From positions 1 through 13,998 of the forward strand of contig JAEUSA010000031.1 in assembly GCA_016788945.1 (NCBI GenBank): a stretch of DNA of 13,998 nt, written 5' to 3'. This DNA comes from Leptospiraceae bacterium (lineage in GTDB: Bacteria; Spirochaetota; Leptospiria; Turneriellales; Turneriellaceae). Of this stretch, positions 13,542 to 13,998 are shown in pieces (position 1 is the first letter of the stretch; every line of letters starts with the position of its first letter). Both the position numbers and the translations under genes were made by a program. The notes below the pieces were generated by a model, which was not told where the DNA came from, did not search any database, and saw only the letters and a program-made list of their open reading frames with translations.

Positions 13542-13998
13542 CTACAAGCTGAAGTAGGCCGCGACGGAAAAATCCTGATATTGTAGTTCTGTCATATAGC
13601 CCAGTGGATTCGATACAAACCGCGTTCCAAAGAGTTGTTTATCGATTGTCTGGTGCAGGTGTCCAAAAATCCAATAATCCACCGGATACGCTTTGAGCAA
13701 CCGATTCAGGTTCGAGGCGCAGTAGTATTTGAGAATGCCCATGTAGGCTCCGAAGCCCATCAGGTTATAGCTCGGCAGGTGGTGCGTGATGACCACCGTC
13801 TTGCCGACAAACGGTTTCGCGAGTTCGTGCGTGAGAAAGTGCACCGACTGCGCGTGCATGGCCGAGACGTCGGCGGCCCTGAGCCTCACAGCTGCTCCTT
13901 CGCCTTCGCCATATTTGATCAGTCGGTAGTCATTCGATTTCTTCTCTAACTTCTTCATCTGGTCCTCGGGGCCGTGTGTCCAGAGAATCGAGGCGATG
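13542..13998 (-). CDS. Metallophosphoesterase, C-terminal part (N-terminus beyond right edge)
   Basis: The frame is open from the right edge to the TAG at 13542, giving 151 codons. An internal ATG at 13958 is not the true start, because the preceding 13 codons (ending ILWTHGPEDQ) continue the family pattern of an 'LW' strand followed by NDYRLIKYG. The two C-terminal metal-ligand motifs of calcineurin-type phosphoesterases are present: VVITHHLPSYN (about 13763-13795) and IFGHLHQTID (about 13640-13670). The N-terminal DxH, GDxxD and GNHE motifs must lie outside the window. Members cleave phosphomono- or diesters with two metal ions; this cytoplasmic-looking subgroup has no fixed substrate. The DUF3592-like gene follows after 32 bases. 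Confidence 0.85.
   Translation of the reverse strand, partial: IASILWTHGPEDQMKKLEKKSNDYRLIKYGEGEGAAVRLRAADVSAMHAQSVHFLTHELAKPFVGKTVVITHHLPSYNLMGFGAYMGILKYYCASNLNRLLKAYPVDYWIFGHLHQTIDKQLFGTRFVSNPLGYMTELQYQDFSVAAYFSL

Overview
The window is about 14 kb of tightly packed chromosomal DNA from what looks like a Gram-negative bacterium with moderate G+C content. No rRNA, tRNA, CRISPR or insertion-sequence signal was seen. The lineage cannot be fixed from sequence alone. The mix of several eukaryote-like lipid desaturases/hydroxylases with small unknown membrane proteins would fit a Leptospiraceae-type spirochaete such as Turneriella, but this is a guess without a marker gene.

Layout from left to right. 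(1) 1-3498, minus strand: a 5'-complete but C-terminally cut GH97 glycosidase, a class-C beta-lactamase-like serine hydrolase, and a small membrane protein whose stop lies 6 nt before the hydrolase start. (2) 3633-5055: a PlsC-type acyltransferase on plus, overlapping by 4 nt the end of a convergent hemerythrin-like HHE protein on minus. A near-perfect 43-nt hairpin lies upstream of the HHE gene. (3) 5056-8227, plus strand: a homologue of eukaryotic dihydroceramide Delta4-desaturase (DEGS1 type), a fatty acid 2-hydroxylase (FA2H/Scs7 type), and the tRNA U34 hydroxylase trhP, with 14-nt gaps. (4) 8233-10838, minus strand: a TetR regulator, an alkylglycerol-monooxygenase-like (AGMO/TMEM195-type) membrane oxygenase and a secreted metzincin protease, arranged as an operon behind a palindrome-rich promoter region. 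(5) 11076-13066, plus strand: a galT-like nucleotidylyltransferase and an HSL-type esterase. (6) 13030-13998, minus strand: a metallophosphoesterase cut by the right edge, then a small membrane protein.

The most striking content is three different membrane diiron (histidine-box) lipid-modifying enzymes within about 5 kb, each closest in motif detail to a eukaryotic enzyme acting on sphingolipids or ether lipids. The DEGS1-like and FA2H-like genes together look like a ceramide-tailoring pair: one would introduce the Delta4 double bond in the long-chain base, the other the 2-hydroxyl in the N-acyl chain. No serine palmitoyltransferase or ceramide synthase gene lies in the window, so the substrate is inferred and not shown.
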